NCBI RefSeq assembly: GCF_021601625.1
Contig: NZ_BQHR01000020.1
Coordinates: 1 to 64,000 of the forward strand
Reading direction: 5' to 3'
Source: Pseudomonas paraglycinae
GTDB taxonomy: Bacteria; Pseudomonadota; Gammaproteobacteria; Pseudomonadales; Pseudomonadaceae
Length of the DNA: 64,000 nt
Shown here: piece after piece, positions 52,702 to 61,139 of the stretch
Layout: each line of letters starts with the position of its first letter
How positions within the stretch are numbered: position 1 is the stretch's first letter
Position numbers and translations under genes: made by a program
The notes under the pieces: model-generated
Databases searched by the model: none
Told to the model about the DNA's origin: nothing
What the model saw: only the letters and a program-made list of their open reading frames with translations

Positions 52702-53390
52702 ACCAAGACGAGCAGGCACTGGATTTTTCCACGGTGATCGCCTCCACCGTGCACGACATGAAGAACTCTCTGGCGATGCTGATGCAGGCCCACAGCCAAT
52801 GGCTGGCGCGTCTGCCCGAGACGCAGCGCCAAGGGGCGGAGCAGGGCGTGATCGACTTCGAGTTCGCCCACCTCAACGGCATGCTGGTGCAGTTGCTCGG
52901 GCTGTACAAGCTTGGGGTGAATCAGATGCCGTTGCAGCCGGCCTATCACGAGCTGGACGATTTTATCGAAGCGCAACTGGCGGCGCATCAGGAAGTGTTC
53001 GCCAGTCGTGGAATCATCGCCACTTACGAAGTCGATCCGCTCAGTCCCCTGGGCTTCTTCGATCGTGAGCTGATCGCCTCGGTGCTGGGCAACTGCATCA
53101 ACAACGCCATCCGCTACGCCCGCGAATCGCTGCTGATCACCGTCAGCGACGAAGCCGGGCAATTGGTGCTGAGCATCAACGATGACGGCGACGGTTACCC
53201 GGCCGAAATGCTCGAGCGTCAGTCCGATTATGTGCAGGGCATCAACCACAGCAGTGGCAGCACCGGCCTCGGTCTGTACTTCGCCGGACGCATCGCCGCG
53301 CTGCATCAGCGCAATGGTGTTGGCGGCCGGACCGAGATCCGTAATGGCGGCCCGTTGGGCGGCGGCGTGTTCAGTATTTACCTGCCCTGA
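52698..53390 (+). CDS. Soluble sensor histidine kinase without sensory domain
   Basis: This 230-residue kinase starts almost at the dimerisation helix: STVIASTVHDMKNSLAMLMQ, with the phosphorylatable His19. The ATPase domain has NCINNAIRYA (N-box), INDDGDGYP (G1) and SGSTGLGLYFAGRIA (G2). It has no membrane segment and no input domain, so it must take its signal from a partner, possibly the TPR part of the regulator encoded upstream. Start overlaps the regulator stop (ATGA). Confidence 0.92.
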   Translation: MNQDEQALDFSTVIASTVHDMKNSLAMLMQAHSQWLARLPETQRQGAEQGVIDFEFAHLNGMLVQLLGLYKLGVNQMPLQPAYHELDDFIEAQLAAHQEVFASRGIIATYEVDPLSPLGFFDRELIASVLGNCINNAIRYARESLLITVSDEAGQLVLSINDDGDGYPAEMLERQSDYVQGINHSSGSTGLGLYFAGRIAALHQRNGVGGRTEIRNGGPLGGGVFSIYLP

Positions 53391-53507
53391 ATCACCGATT
53401 CATCGACCGGAATTCTTTTTGTTGGCTGCTGCTTGATATTCCGAACAGCCGAAGCCTATTTTGTCCGGGTCGCCGTTCGCGGCTCGCACAATAACAAGGA
53501 TTGCGTC

Positions 53508-54851
53508 ATGACAACCGATGGCCAGCGTTCACTCGCGCAGCGATTGACGGGCATTGATGAGATTGAATGTGTCACGCCGGATTTGAACGGTGTGCCACGT
53601 GGCAAGGTAATGACCGCCGAGGGTTTCCTCGAAGGGCGGCGTTTGCAGTTGGCCCGGGGGGTGCTGCTGCAATGCATCATGGGTGGTTATCCCGCCGCGA
53701 AATTCTATGGCAGCGATGACGGTGACCTGGCGCTGGTGGCCGATCCGGGGCAGATCCATCCGTTGCCATGGAGTGAAGAGCCGCGGGCCTTTGCCATCTG
53801 TGATGCCGACGAGCTGACCGGCGAAAGCTCCAACCTGTCGACCCGTGGTCAGCTCAAGAAGGTCATTGCCCGCTACGCAGCCCTAGGTCTGGCGCCGGTG
53901 GTGGCGACCGAACTCGAATTCTTTGTGTTCGCTCCGAACACCGACCCGAACCAACCGTTCCAGCCGCCCGTCGGTCTCGATGGTCGTCGCGAGGACGGTC
54001 ATTCGGCGTTCAGCGTCAGTTCCAACAACGGTCTGCGACCGTTCTTCAGTGAAGTCTATAAATGCATGGCGGCTCTGGGCCTGCCACGCGATACCTTCAT
54101 GCACGAAATGGGCGTCAGCCAGTTCGAGATCAACCTGCTGCACGGTGATCCACTGTTGCTGGCCGACCAGACCTTCCTGTTCAAGCACCTGCTCAAGGAA
54201 GTCGCGCTCAAGCACGGCCTGACGGTGGTGTGCATGGCCAAGCCGCTGGCGCACACGCCAGGCAGTTCGATGCACATTCACCAGAGCATCGTCGAAATCG
54301 GCAGCGGCAAGAATGTGTTCAGCGATGCGGACGGTCAGCCGACCGCGATGTTCCGCCACTTCATCGGCGGGCAGCAGGCGGGCATGGCTGATTTCACCGC
54401 GCTGTTTGCGCCGAACGTCAATTCGTACCAGCGCCTGTGCCATCCGTTTGCGTCGCCGAACAATGCCTGCTGGTCCCACGACAACCGCGCCGCCGGCCTG
54501 CGTATCCCGGCCAGTTCGCCGGTCGCGCGTCGGGTCGAGAACCGCTTGCCGGGCGCCGATGCGAACCCGTATCTGGCCATCGCTGCGAGCCTTGCCGCCG
54601 GCTTGTACGGCATCGAGCATGAGCTGGAGCCAAGCGAAGCGATTCAAGGCGAGTTCGACGTGCCGGACCATCTTACGCTGCCGTGTACCCTGCACGCGGC
54701 GCTCGAACGTCTGAAACGCAGCCAGCTTGCAAAGGAACTGTTCGGCACGGAGTTCATCGAAGGCTACATCGCTTCGAAGACCATGGAGTTGACCAGTTTC
54801 TTTGATGAAATCACTCCCTGGGAACGCCGTGTTCTAGCAGCCCAGGCCTGA
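53508..54851 (+). CDS. Glutamine-synthetase-family enzyme (gamma-glutamylpolyamine synthetase-like)
   Basis: This 447-residue enzyme has the GS-family beta-grasp start (CVTPDLNGVPRGKVMTAEGF) and the catalytic barrel: VATELEFFVFAP, FEINLLHGDPLLLADQTFL, PGSSMHIHQSIV, NSYQRLCHPFASPNNACWSHDN and the C-terminal RVENRLPGADANPYLAIAAS. It lacks the adenylylation loop of GlnA. Pseudomonads have several PuuA/PauA-like copies used to glutamylate polyamines or amines; the substrate is uncertain. ATG 53508 is chosen (MTTDGQRSLAQRL). No obvious partners adjacent. Confidence 0.9.
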   Translation: MTTDGQRSLAQRLTGIDEIECVTPDLNGVPRGKVMTAEGFLEGRRLQLARGVLLQCIMGGYPAAKFYGSDDGDLALVADPGQIHPLPWSEEPRAFAICDADELTGESSNLSTRGQLKKVIARYAALGLAPVVATELEFFVFAPNTDPNQPFQPPVGLDGRREDGHSAFSVSSNNGLRPFFSEVYKCMAALGLPRDTFMHEMGVSQFEINLLHGDPLLLADQTFLFKHLLKEVALKHGLTVVCMAKPLAHTPGSSMHIHQSIVEIGSGKNVFSDADGQPTAMFRHFIGGQQAGMADFTALFAPNVNSYQRLCHPFASPNNACWSHDNRAAGLRIPASSPVARRVENRLPGADANPYLAIAASLAAGLYGIEHELEPSEAIQGEFDVPDHLTLPCTLHAALERLKRSQLAKELFGTEFIEGYIASKTMELTSFFDEITPWERRVLAAQA

Positions 54852-54919
54852 CGACATGTCGCCGTCGGGCTATCGTTTGATAGCCCGATACTTACCGCAA
54901 GGAGCCGCTCGGAACGCCG

Positions 54920-56296
54920 ATGCGCCAAATCTGGAAATCCTTTCGAGCGCTGTATTTCGCCTCGCTGATGATGTTGATCGGCTCGGGCCTTCTTTCTACT
55001 TATCTGGCTTTGCGTCTGGCTGCCGACCATGTCGACGGGTTGTGGGTCGGTGCGTTGATGGCGGCCAACTATTTCGGTCTGGTGCTGGGCGGCAAGATCG
55101 GTCACCGCCTGATTGCCCGGGTCGGGCATATCCGTGCCTACTCGGCGTGTGCCGGGATCGTCGGTGCGGCGGTGCTCGGTCATGGCCTGGTGGACTGGCT
55201 GCCGGCCTGGCTGGTGCTGCGGACCATCGTCGGCCTCGGCATGATGTGCCAATACATGGTCATCGAGAGCTGGCTGAACGAGCAGGCCGACGCCAATCAG
55301 CGCGGTCTGGTGTTCAGCGGCTACATGATCGCGTCGTATCTGGGGCTGGTGCTCGGTCAGCTGATTCTGGTCATGCACCCGGGCCTTGGCCTGGAACTGC
55401 TGATGCTGGTCGCGCTGTGCTTCGCCCTGTGTCTGGTGCCAGTGGCACTGACCCGGCGGATTCACCCGGCACCGCTGCACCCGGCGCCGATGGAGCCGCG
55501 CTTCTTTATCAAGCGTGTGCCGCAGTCGCTGAGCACGGTGCTCGGGGCGGGGCTGATCATCGGTTCGTTCTACGGTCTGGCGCCGTTGTATGCCTCGCAG
55601 CAGGGGCTGTCCACCGAGCAGGTTGGTCTGTTCATGGGTAGCTGCATTTTTGCCGGGCTGGTGGTGCAGTGGCCGTTGGGCTGGTTGTCCGATCGTTATG
55701 ATCGGGCTTTGCTGATTCGCTGCTTTGCGCTGTTCCTCGCGATCGCCGCGTTGCCGCTGGCGATACTGCCGCAGGTGCCACTGGAGGTGCTGTTTATTGT
55801 CGGCTTCCTTTGCTCGCTGGTGCAGTTTTGCCTGTATCCGTTGGCGGTGGCGTTCTCCAACGACCACGTCGAAGGCGAGCGCCGGGTGTCACTGACGGCG
55901 ATGTTGCTGGTGACCTACGGCGTGGGCGCCAGTATCGGGCCGCTGGCGGCCGGGGTGCTGATGAAGCTGTTCGGGCCGCAGAGCCTGTATGCGTTCTTCA
56001 CCTTTTTCGCGCTGGTGCTGGTGTGGCGGATCCGGCCGAAAGCCGTGACCAATCTGCACCAGGTCGACGATGCGCCGCTGCATCACGTGGCGATGCCGGA
56101 CAGCATGTCCAGTTCGCCGCTGGTGGCTGCGCTCGACCCGCGGGTTGACGAACAAGTGGTGCAGGAGCAGATGCAGAATACGGTCGCTCCTGAACCGGAG
56201 CCTGAGCCAGAACCTGAACCGGAGCCAGAATCTGCCGCGCCCACCGACTCGACAGTCGAAGACGAGGGGCCGGACATCACTCCCGCCAAGCCGTGA
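54920..56296 (+). CDS. MFS transporter with acidic Glu-Pro repeat tail
   Basis: This 458-residue major facilitator protein of the YcaD-like group has 12 hydrophobic segments from LYFASLMMLIGSGLLSTYLA to about residue 370, with the conserved GGKIGHRLIARVG loop and LGWLSDRYDR. The C-terminal ~85 residues are cytoplasmic and end with a Glu-Pro dipeptide run (EPEPEPEPEPEPEPE) and acidic residues, unusual for this family. Substrate unknown. A bidirectional terminator follows. Confidence 0.9.
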   Translation: MRQIWKSFRALYFASLMMLIGSGLLSTYLALRLAADHVDGLWVGALMAANYFGLVLGGKIGHRLIARVGHIRAYSACAGIVGAAVLGHGLVDWLPAWLVLRTIVGLGMMCQYMVIESWLNEQADANQRGLVFSGYMIASYLGLVLGQLILVMHPGLGLELLMLVALCFALCLVPVALTRRIHPAPLHPAPMEPRFFIKRVPQSLSTVLGAGLIIGSFYGLAPLYASQQGLSTEQVGLFMGSCIFAGLVVQWPLGWLSDRYDRALLIRCFALFLAIAALPLAILPQVPLEVLFIVGFLCSLVQFCLYPLAVAFSNDHVEGERRVSLTAMLLVTYGVGASIGPLAAGVLMKLFGPQSLYAFFTFFALVLVWRIRPKAVTNLHQVDDAPLHHVAMPDSMSSSPLVAALDPRVDEQVVQEQMQNTVAPEPEPEPEPEPEPESAAPTDSTVEDEGPDITPAKP

Positions 56297-56310
56297 TCCG
56301 GGCATAAAAA

Positions 56311-56345
56311 AACGGGCAGTCACCGCAGTGACTGCCCGTTTTTCA
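56311..56345. terminator. Bidirectional terminator, MFS/ycgR
   Basis: AACGGGCAGTCAC and GTGACTGCCCGTT form a 13-bp stem around four bases with flanking A and T runs, between converging genes. Confidence 0.95.
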
Positions 56346-56355
56346 TGCCTGCCGA

Positions 56356-57090
56356 TCAGAGATCGTCTTTATCGAACCGACGCGCTTCGCGCTGCAGTTG
56401 ATAAACGAAACGCTCGACGTTGCGGGCCGCCGGGCCGCTGATGTTGTGAAAGCGCAGGCCGGCGAAGGTGATGTTGAGCTTTTCTTCGAAGTGCAGGTAA
56501 CGCAGCTCGACCGATACCGGTTGGTTGCCGAACAGCGGCGCGGCGATCAGGCGATCATAGACCTGGCCCAATTGCAGGCGGTCGGTGATATCGCCTTCAA
56601 AGCGCAGCTTGCAACCCGTGGCCGAGATGTCCAGCAATTTGCCATCCAGCGGTGCCTTGAGCTTTTCGCCGCCGAGCACGACGCTGACCAGGTCGGTCAG
56701 TTTCAGTGCGGCGCGAAAGGCGTTGCGGCGCTGGTGATAAACCACTTCGGTGGGCAGGTCGCCGCTGTAGAAGCGGTCGCCGTCGGAATCCTTGATGCTC
56801 AGCGTCCCTGTGCATTCCCAGGCAATGCGCACGCCATCATGAAAGCCCTCAACCTTGAACGGTTCGCCTGCTTCCAGAAAACGTTCGCCGTCGCGCGGGA
56901 TCATTTCATCAAGCTTGATCGAACCGTTTTCGCGATCGACTTCAATCAGGTAGCTCTGGAAGCGCTGGCTACGCTCGTGAAAGGTGATGATCAGCGGATC
57001 GTGGCTCTCTTGCAGCTGGCGCAGATTGCTGGAGATCTCCAGGGGCGTGGTGAGCACCTTTGGGGGCTGCGGAGCGTCATCGTTGGACAC
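56356..57090 (-). CDS. ycgR: Flagellar brake protein YcgR (PilZ domain)
   Basis: This is a 244-residue protein with an N-terminal YcgR domain (20-115) and a C-terminal PilZ domain. The c-di-GMP-binding motif is RRNAFR (residues 121-126), followed by DISATG (154-159). In the c-di-GMP-bound form, YcgR slows the flagellar motor. The gene stands at the end of the flgMN cluster on the same strand and 95 bases after flgN, which suits a role in motility control. Confidence 0.93.
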   Translation of the reverse strand: MSNDDAPQPPKVLTTPLEISSNLRQLQESHDPLIITFHERSQRFQSYLIEVDRENGSIKLDEMIPRDGERFLEAGEPFKVEGFHDGVRIAWECTGTLSIKDSDGDRFYSGDLPTEVVYHQRRNAFRAALKLTDLVSVVLGGEKLKAPLDGKLLDISATGCKLRFEGDITDRLQLGQVYDRLIAAPLFGNQPVSVELRYLHFEEKLNITFAGLRFHNISGPAARNVERFVYQLQREARRFDKDDL

Positions 57091-57185
57091 GTTAAATCAA
57101 TCTCCAGACAAAATTTGACTACGGCTGGCCAGTATTTTGCCAGCATGTTTCGCACGTTGATAGGGCGCAAGCATAGAAGAAAGCA

Positions 57186-57653
57186 TCACGCCTGGCTGAG
57201 CGCGCGCGGTTTCTGCAGTTTGGAGAAGGTGCCACTGGCGTCATAGAGCGCAGGAGGCTCGCCGCCGGTAAGGATTTTCAGCTGATTGGCCGTAGCGGCC
57301 TGCTGCATGATGATCGACTGGCCGTTCTTGACGTTGGCCGCCTGGCACTGGGCAATCAGGTCGGTCAGGACATCGCTCTGGCTCAGCAACTGATCGCCGA
57401 TGCTCGACTGGCTGGCCAGTTGTTCCAGGCCTGCGCGGTCGAGCGACAGATTGAGACTGGCGAGGATTTCGCTGCGCTTGCGGCCATGCTGTTCGAGCAG
57501 AATGATCAATGCCTGTTTGCGCGCCAGAATTTCTTCCAGCAGAGGCATGTCGCGACCGTGCAAGGCGAGGGACTCGGTTTGCAGTAACTCCAGCAATTGT
57601 TGAGCTGGAGCAAAGTCGTCGGTGATCAGTTGCAATAAATTAGTGTCGTGCAT
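57186..57653 (-). CDS. flgN: Flagellar chaperone FlgN
   Basis: This 155-residue helical protein shows the FlgN pattern: LLQLITDDFAPAQQLLELLQ, ESLALHGRDMPLLEEILARK, QALIILLEQHGRKRSEIL. It is the export chaperone for hook-associated proteins FlgK and FlgL. Placed directly after flgM, as in other pseudomonads. Confidence 0.92.
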   Translation of the reverse strand: MHDTNLLQLITDDFAPAQQLLELLQTESLALHGRDMPLLEEILARKQALIILLEQHGRKRSEILASLNLSLDRAGLEQLASQSSIGDQLLSQSDVLTDLIAQCQAANVKNGQSIIMQQAATANQLKILTGGEPPALYDASGTFSKLQKPRALSQA

Positions 57654-57701
57654 GGCTGGCCTTGGGTTTTAAGCGTCCAAAAGCCTGGCGCTGACCGAGG
57701 C

Positions 57702-58028
57702 CTAGCGCTGGGCTTCGAAATTAAGCAGTTTGCTGGCTACACGGTTGCTGTCGACCTTGTAGCTGCCATCGGCAATCGCTGCTTTCAATTCGGCCACGCG
57801 GGCTTTATCGACGGCAGGCTGATCACGCAGCTTGTCAGTGACCTTCTGCAACTGTTGAGCCTCATTGCTGAGGTGTACCGATTCCCCGCTTTTTGCGGTA
57901 CTGGCCTGTTCGGCCGGGGTATTCAGCGGCGCGGAGGTGCCGGTTTCGGCGGTTTCCTTGGCGTTGCTGGTACGTGTACTGCCCGTAAGTGACGAGGAGC
58001 TGTTCAAACGGCTGAAATCGATGACCAT
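57702..58028 (-). CDS. flgM: Anti-sigma-28 factor FlgM
   Basis: This 108-residue protein starts [16 protein letters not shown]. It has a disordered Ser/Thr-rich N-terminus and C-terminal helices that bind sigma-28 ([40 protein letters not shown]). It holds FliA inactive until the hook is finished and FlgM is exported. ATG 58028 has AGAGG. A near-perfect FliA promoter lies ~35 bases upstream, so FlgM is feedback-controlled by its own target. Confidence 0.94.
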   Translation of the reverse strand: MVIDFSRLNSSSSLTGSTRTSNAKETAETGTSAPLNTPAEQASTAKSGESVHLSNEAQQLQKVTDKLRDQPAVDKARVAELKAAIADGSYKVDSNRVASKLLNFEAQR

Positions 58029-58063
58029 GTTAAAAACCTCTGGGAATTTGGACGCTTGCCATG

Positions 58064-58090
58064 TTCTCGGCCATCCCCTGGAAAACTTTA
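58064..58090 (-). promoter_or_regulatory. FliA (sigma-28) promoter of flgMN
   Basis: On the minus strand TAAAGTTT, an 11-base spacer, then GCCGAGAA. The FliA consensus is TAAAGTTT-N11-GCCGATAA, so only one base differs. Confidence 0.9.
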
Positions 58091-58207
58091 GGCTCATTTA
58101 GCAATGAGCTTGCATGCGCCGTTGCAGATCCTGCTGCGGCACAGTTTAGGGAACAGCTCTGGTCAGCGCCAGTTTTCTGCTTGGGTACTCAGGGGCTTTT
58201 CAAATAT

Positions 58208-58254
58208 CCGTTCATACAGCCGCTCACATCACCGCTACATGGCCGTTCACATGG
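58208..58254. repeat. Four degenerate 12-mer repeats at the end of flgA
   Basis: CCGTTCATACAG, CCGCTCACATCA, CCGCTACATGG and CCGTTCACATGG run head to tail without gaps; the last overlaps the flgA stop region. Purpose unknown. Confidence 0.55.
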
Positions 58255-59008
58255 CAACTTCCACCTGGCCCGGCGCGATAACCTGCGCCTTGATAACCCG
58301 TTGGGAATTGAGGTTTTTCACCCGAATCTGTTCTTTCAGGCCGCCGTTCGACAGGGCTTCACCCGGCATTCGGACGGCGAGGGTGCCGCTGCGAGCGGTG
58401 ATCACCACTTGATCGCCCTTGCGAACCACTTCGGCCTGCTCCAGATGCACCAGGGTAATGACTTGATCGGCTACCGTTGGTCGGGTCAATTTTTGTCCGA
58501 TGGCTTCATCCACCGACGTCAGGAAACCCTGATTGATCGTGCTGACGTCGCGTTCGCGCAAAGTCACGTCCTGAGGCTCGATGATGCCGGCGCGTTTGAG
58601 TGGTCGCGTGGTGGTCACAATCTCGCGAAACAGGCGGACTTGAGCGGGCACGAACACCGTCCAGGGGGAGGTGCCTTCGCAGCGGACCTTGACCGTGACA
58701 CGGCCCAGGGGGCGTGCCGGACTCTCCAGTGTCGCTGTCAATTCCTTGTCGCACATAGGCATGCGCATGCGTGGATCGAGCTGGTTGACCTCGATTTCAT
58801 AACGGCCTTCCGTTTGACTGGTAGCCAGATAGTCTTCTACGGTGAATTCAAGAAAGCCCTGAGTGACGCCGATAAGCATGTCAGGCAAGGTAACCGCATC
58901 AGCACCGGCAGGGCTGCCAGCGAAAAAAAGGCAAACGGCGGACATCGCGCAAAGCCCTCTGCGGAGGGGAGATGTCAGGCGTCGGAAAAATGTCGTTTGA
59001 GCGTTCAT
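58247..59008 (-). CDS. flgA: Flagellar P-ring assembly protein FlgA
   Basis: This 253-residue periplasmic chaperone for FlgI has a signal region with Arg-rich N-terminus (FFRRLTSPLRRGLCAMSAVC, core LFFAGSPAGA), a SAF-type domain (RPLKRAGIIEPQDVTLRERD) and the FlgA end (VRMPGEALSNGGLKEQIRVK, NLNSQRVIKAQVIAPGQVEV). The ATG at 59008 gives a proper signal peptide but has no ribosome-binding site and falls next to the expected start of a sigma-54 transcript. ATG 58945 has AGAGG upstream but leaves a signal without basic residues. The start is therefore undecided. Confidence 0.92.
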   Translation of the reverse strand: MNAQTTFFRRLTSPLRRGLCAMSAVCLFFAGSPAGADAVTLPDMLIGVTQGFLEFTVEDYLATSQTEGRYEIEVNQLDPRMRMPMCDKELTATLESPARPLGRVTVKVRCEGTSPWTVFVPAQVRLFREIVTTTRPLKRAGIIEPQDVTLRERDVSTINQGFLTSVDEAIGQKLTRPTVADQVITLVHLEQAEVVRKGDQVVITARSGTLAVRMPGEALSNGGLKEQIRVKNLNSQRVIKAQVIAPGQVEVAM

Positions 59009-59019
59009 ACGAGTTAAAA

Positions 59020-59035
59020 AGCAAGCGCCGTGCCG
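59020..59035 (-). promoter_or_regulatory. Sigma-54 promoter of flgA
   Basis: On the minus strand CGGCACGGCGCTTGCT matches TGGCAC-N5-TTGCW at all but the first base, with GG and GC ten bases apart. The transcript would begin within a base or two of the ATG at 59008. Confidence 0.8.
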
Positions 59036-59090
59036 TTTAGCAATGAATGTGCGTCGCAACAACACTTGGCGTTGGTGTAGGAGTCTGGGC

Positions 59091-60023
59091 ATGGCTGGTG
59101 TAATGGATTCGGTGAACCAGCGCACGCAACTGGTGGGGCAGAATCGCCTGGAGCTGTTGTTGTTCCGTCTCGACGGCCAGCAGCTCTACGGGATCAACGT
59201 GTTCAAGGTTCGGGAAGTGCTGCAATGCCCGCAACTGACGCTGATGCCCAAGTCCAGTCCTGTCGTGTGCGGGGTGGCGAATATCCGGGGGGCGACCATT
59301 CCGATCCTTGATCTGGCGATGGCGACCGGCTCCGGTGCTTTGAAAGACAAGAACAGTCCGTTCGTGATCATCACGGAATACAACACCAAGACCCAGGGTT
59401 TCCTGGTGCGCTCGGTGGAACGTATCGTGAACATGAACTGGGAAGAGATCCATCCGCCGCCCAAGGGCACCGGACGCGATCATTACCTGACCGCTGTGAC
59501 TCGGGTCGACAATCAGTTAGTCGAAATCATCGACGTCGAAAAGGTGTTGGCGGAAGTCGCGCCGACGCCGGAAGCGATTTCGGTCGGCGTGGTGGATGTC
59601 GAGACCCAGAGCAAGGCGTTGTCGCTGCGGGTGCTGACGGTCGATGACTCGTCGGTGGCGCGCAAGCAGGTGACGCGTTGCCTGCAGACGGTCGGCGTCG
59701 AAGTGGTGGCGTTGAACGACGGCAAGCAGGCGCTGGATTACCTGCGCAAGCTGGTCGACGAGGGCAAGAAGCCGGAAGAAGAGTTCCTGATGATGATCTC
59801 CGACATCGAAATGCCGGAGATGGACGGGTACACCCTGACGGCCGAGATCCGCAGCGACCCTCGCATGCAAAAGCTTCATATCATCCTGCATACTTCGTTG
59901 TCGGGTGTGTTCAATCAGGCGATGGTCAAGAAAGTCGGTGCCGATGACTTCCTGGCCAAATTCCGTCCTGATGACCTGGCATCCCGGGTAGTCGACCGGA
60001 TCAAAGCAGCAGATATCAGCTAA
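59091..60023 (+). CDS. cheV: Chemotaxis protein CheV (CheW-receiver fusion)
   Basis: This 310-residue protein has a CheW-like domain (about 15-160; LELLLFRLDGQQLYGINVFK, VRGVANIRGATIPI-like GVANIRGATIPILDLAM) and a receiver domain (180-305) with Asp185/186, phosphoacceptor Asp238 in ISDIEMPEMDGY, Thr268 and Lys290. It couples receptors to CheA and may aid adaptation. ATG 59091 has TAGGAG. It is divergent from flgA and precedes cheR. Confidence 0.95.
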   Translation: MAGVMDSVNQRTQLVGQNRLELLLFRLDGQQLYGINVFKVREVLQCPQLTLMPKSSPVVCGVANIRGATIPILDLAMATGSGALKDKNSPFVIITEYNTKTQGFLVRSVERIVNMNWEEIHPPPKGTGRDHYLTAVTRVDNQLVEIIDVEKVLAEVAPTPEAISVGVVDVETQSKALSLRVLTVDDSSVARKQVTRCLQTVGVEVVALNDGKQALDYLRKLVDEGKKPEEEFLMMISDIEMPEMDGYTLTAEIRSDPRMQKLHIILHTSLSGVFNQAMVKKVGADDFLAKFRPDDLASRVVDRIKAADIS

Positions 60024-60070
60024 GGGCCTTTTGCCCCTGGCGTTCAACACGATTTAAGAGGCGGCATCAT

Positions 60071-60898
60071 TTGTCTACGGGTAATTTGGATTTCGAACAG
60101 TTCCGGGTCTTCCTGGAAAAAGCCTGTGGCATTTTGCTCGGTGAAAACAAGCAGTACCTGGTGTCGAGCCGTCTCAACAAACTGATGGAGCAGCAAGGCA
60201 TCAAGTCCCTGGGTGAGCTGGTTCAGCGCATCCAGACCCAGCCGCGCAGCGGGTTGCGCGAGCAGGTGGTCGATGCCATGACGACCAACGAAACCCTGTG
60301 GTTTCGCGACACCTATCCGTTTGAAGTCTTGAAGAACAAGGTGCTGCCCGAGGCGATCAAGGCCGCTCCCGGCCAGCGTCTGCGGATCTGGTCGGCGGCC
60401 TGCTCGTCGGGTCAGGAACCCTATTCGCTGTCGATGTCGATCGACGAGTTCGAGCGGACCAACATCGGCCAGTTGAAGATGGGTGTGCAGATCGTTGCCA
60501 CCGATCTGTCCGGCAGCATGCTGACCAACTGCAAGACCGGCGAGTACGACAGCCTGGCAATCGGTCGCGGTCTGTCCGCCGATCGTCTGCAGCGCTACTT
60601 CGACCCGAAAGGGCCGGGACGCTGGGTGATCAAGGCGCCGATCAAGAACCGGGTGGAATTCCGCTCGTTCAACCTGCTCGACAGCTACGCAAGCCTGGGC
60701 AAGTTCGACATCGTGTTCTGCCGCAACGTGCTGATCTACTTCTCCGCCGAGGTGAAGAAGGACATCCTGTTGCGCATCCACAGCACGCTGAAGCCGGGCG
60801 GTTATCTGTTCCTTGGCGCTTCCGAGGCGCTGAACGGTCTGCCGGATCATTACCAGATGGTTCAGTGCAGCCCGGGGATCATCTACCAGGCGAAGTGA
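60071..60898 (+). CDS. cheR: Chemotaxis methyltransferase CheR
   Basis: This 275-residue S-adenosylmethionine-dependent enzyme methylates Glu residues of chemoreceptors. The N-terminal helical domain begins STGNLDFEQFRVFLEKACGI; the SAM domain has IWSAACSSGQEPYSLSM, IVATDLSGSMLTNC and FDIVFCRNVLIYFS. It starts with TTG (60071) with AAGAGG upstream, about 12 bases from the start. It lies in the flgA/flgB cluster as in P. aeruginosa. A terminator follows. Confidence 0.95.
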   Translation: MSTGNLDFEQFRVFLEKACGILLGENKQYLVSSRLNKLMEQQGIKSLGELVQRIQTQPRSGLREQVVDAMTTNETLWFRDTYPFEVLKNKVLPEAIKAAPGQRLRIWSAACSSGQEPYSLSMSIDEFERTNIGQLKMGVQIVATDLSGSMLTNCKTGEYDSLAIGRGLSADRLQRYFDPKGPGRWVIKAPIKNRVEFRSFNLLDSYASLGKFDIVFCRNVLIYFSAEVKKDILLRIHSTLKPGGYLFLGASEALNGLPDHYQMVQCSPGIIYQAK

Positions 60899-60918
60899 TC
60901 AAGACCGGCAACACCAGA

Positions 60919-60949
60919 AACGGGAGTCCTCAGGGGCTCCCGTTTTTTT
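60919..60949 (+). terminator. cheR terminator
   Basis: AACGGGAG and CTCCCGTT pair with a following T7 run, just past cheR. Confidence 0.9.
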
Positions 60950-60982
60950 ATGCCTGAAGGTTTTGCCGTTGGCAGGTGGCGG

Positions 60983-61024
60983 CAGAAAAGCGGCATCCGG
61001 CGGAAACCGGTTGCCGCTTTTCTG
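60983..61024 (+). promoter_or_regulatory. 13-bp inverted repeat upstream of flgB
   Basis: CAGAAAAGCGGCA and TGCCGCTTTTCTG are perfectly complementary, with an inner CCGG/CCGG pair. It is ~60 bases upstream of the sigma-54 promoter, where an enhancer-binding protein such as FleQ could sit. Confidence 0.55.
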
Positions 61025-61050
61025 GCATTGCCGCGTTGCCGGTTCCGCGC

Positions 61051-61073
61051 AAAGCCCCGTAATCCGGGGCTTT
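61051..61073 (+). promoter_or_regulatory. Hairpin directly upstream of the flgB promoter
   Basis: AAAGCCCCG and CGGGGCTTT form a nine-base stem, ending eight bases before the -24 element. It may insulate the promoter or be a second terminator for cheR. Confidence 0.5.
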
Positions 61074-61080
61074 CTGAAAC

Positions 61081-61096
61081 TGGCACGCCGCTTGCT
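61081..61096 (+). promoter_or_regulatory. Sigma-54 promoter of flgBCDE
   Basis: TGGCACGCCGCTTGCT is a perfect fit to TGGCAC-N5-TTGCW. Transcription would start near 61108, 30 bases before flgB. Known pseudomonad flgB operons depend on RpoN and FleQ. Confidence 0.93.
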
Positions 61097-61139
61097 ATAA
61101 CCCTGTTACGAAAAATCCGGTCACCTGAAGGTTCCCGAC

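Noticed and set aside
59015-59035. FliA promoter for cheV (TAAA ... GCCGTTTA)
   Set aside because: The spacing is two bases short of the consensus and it overlaps the stronger sigma-54 site on the other strand.
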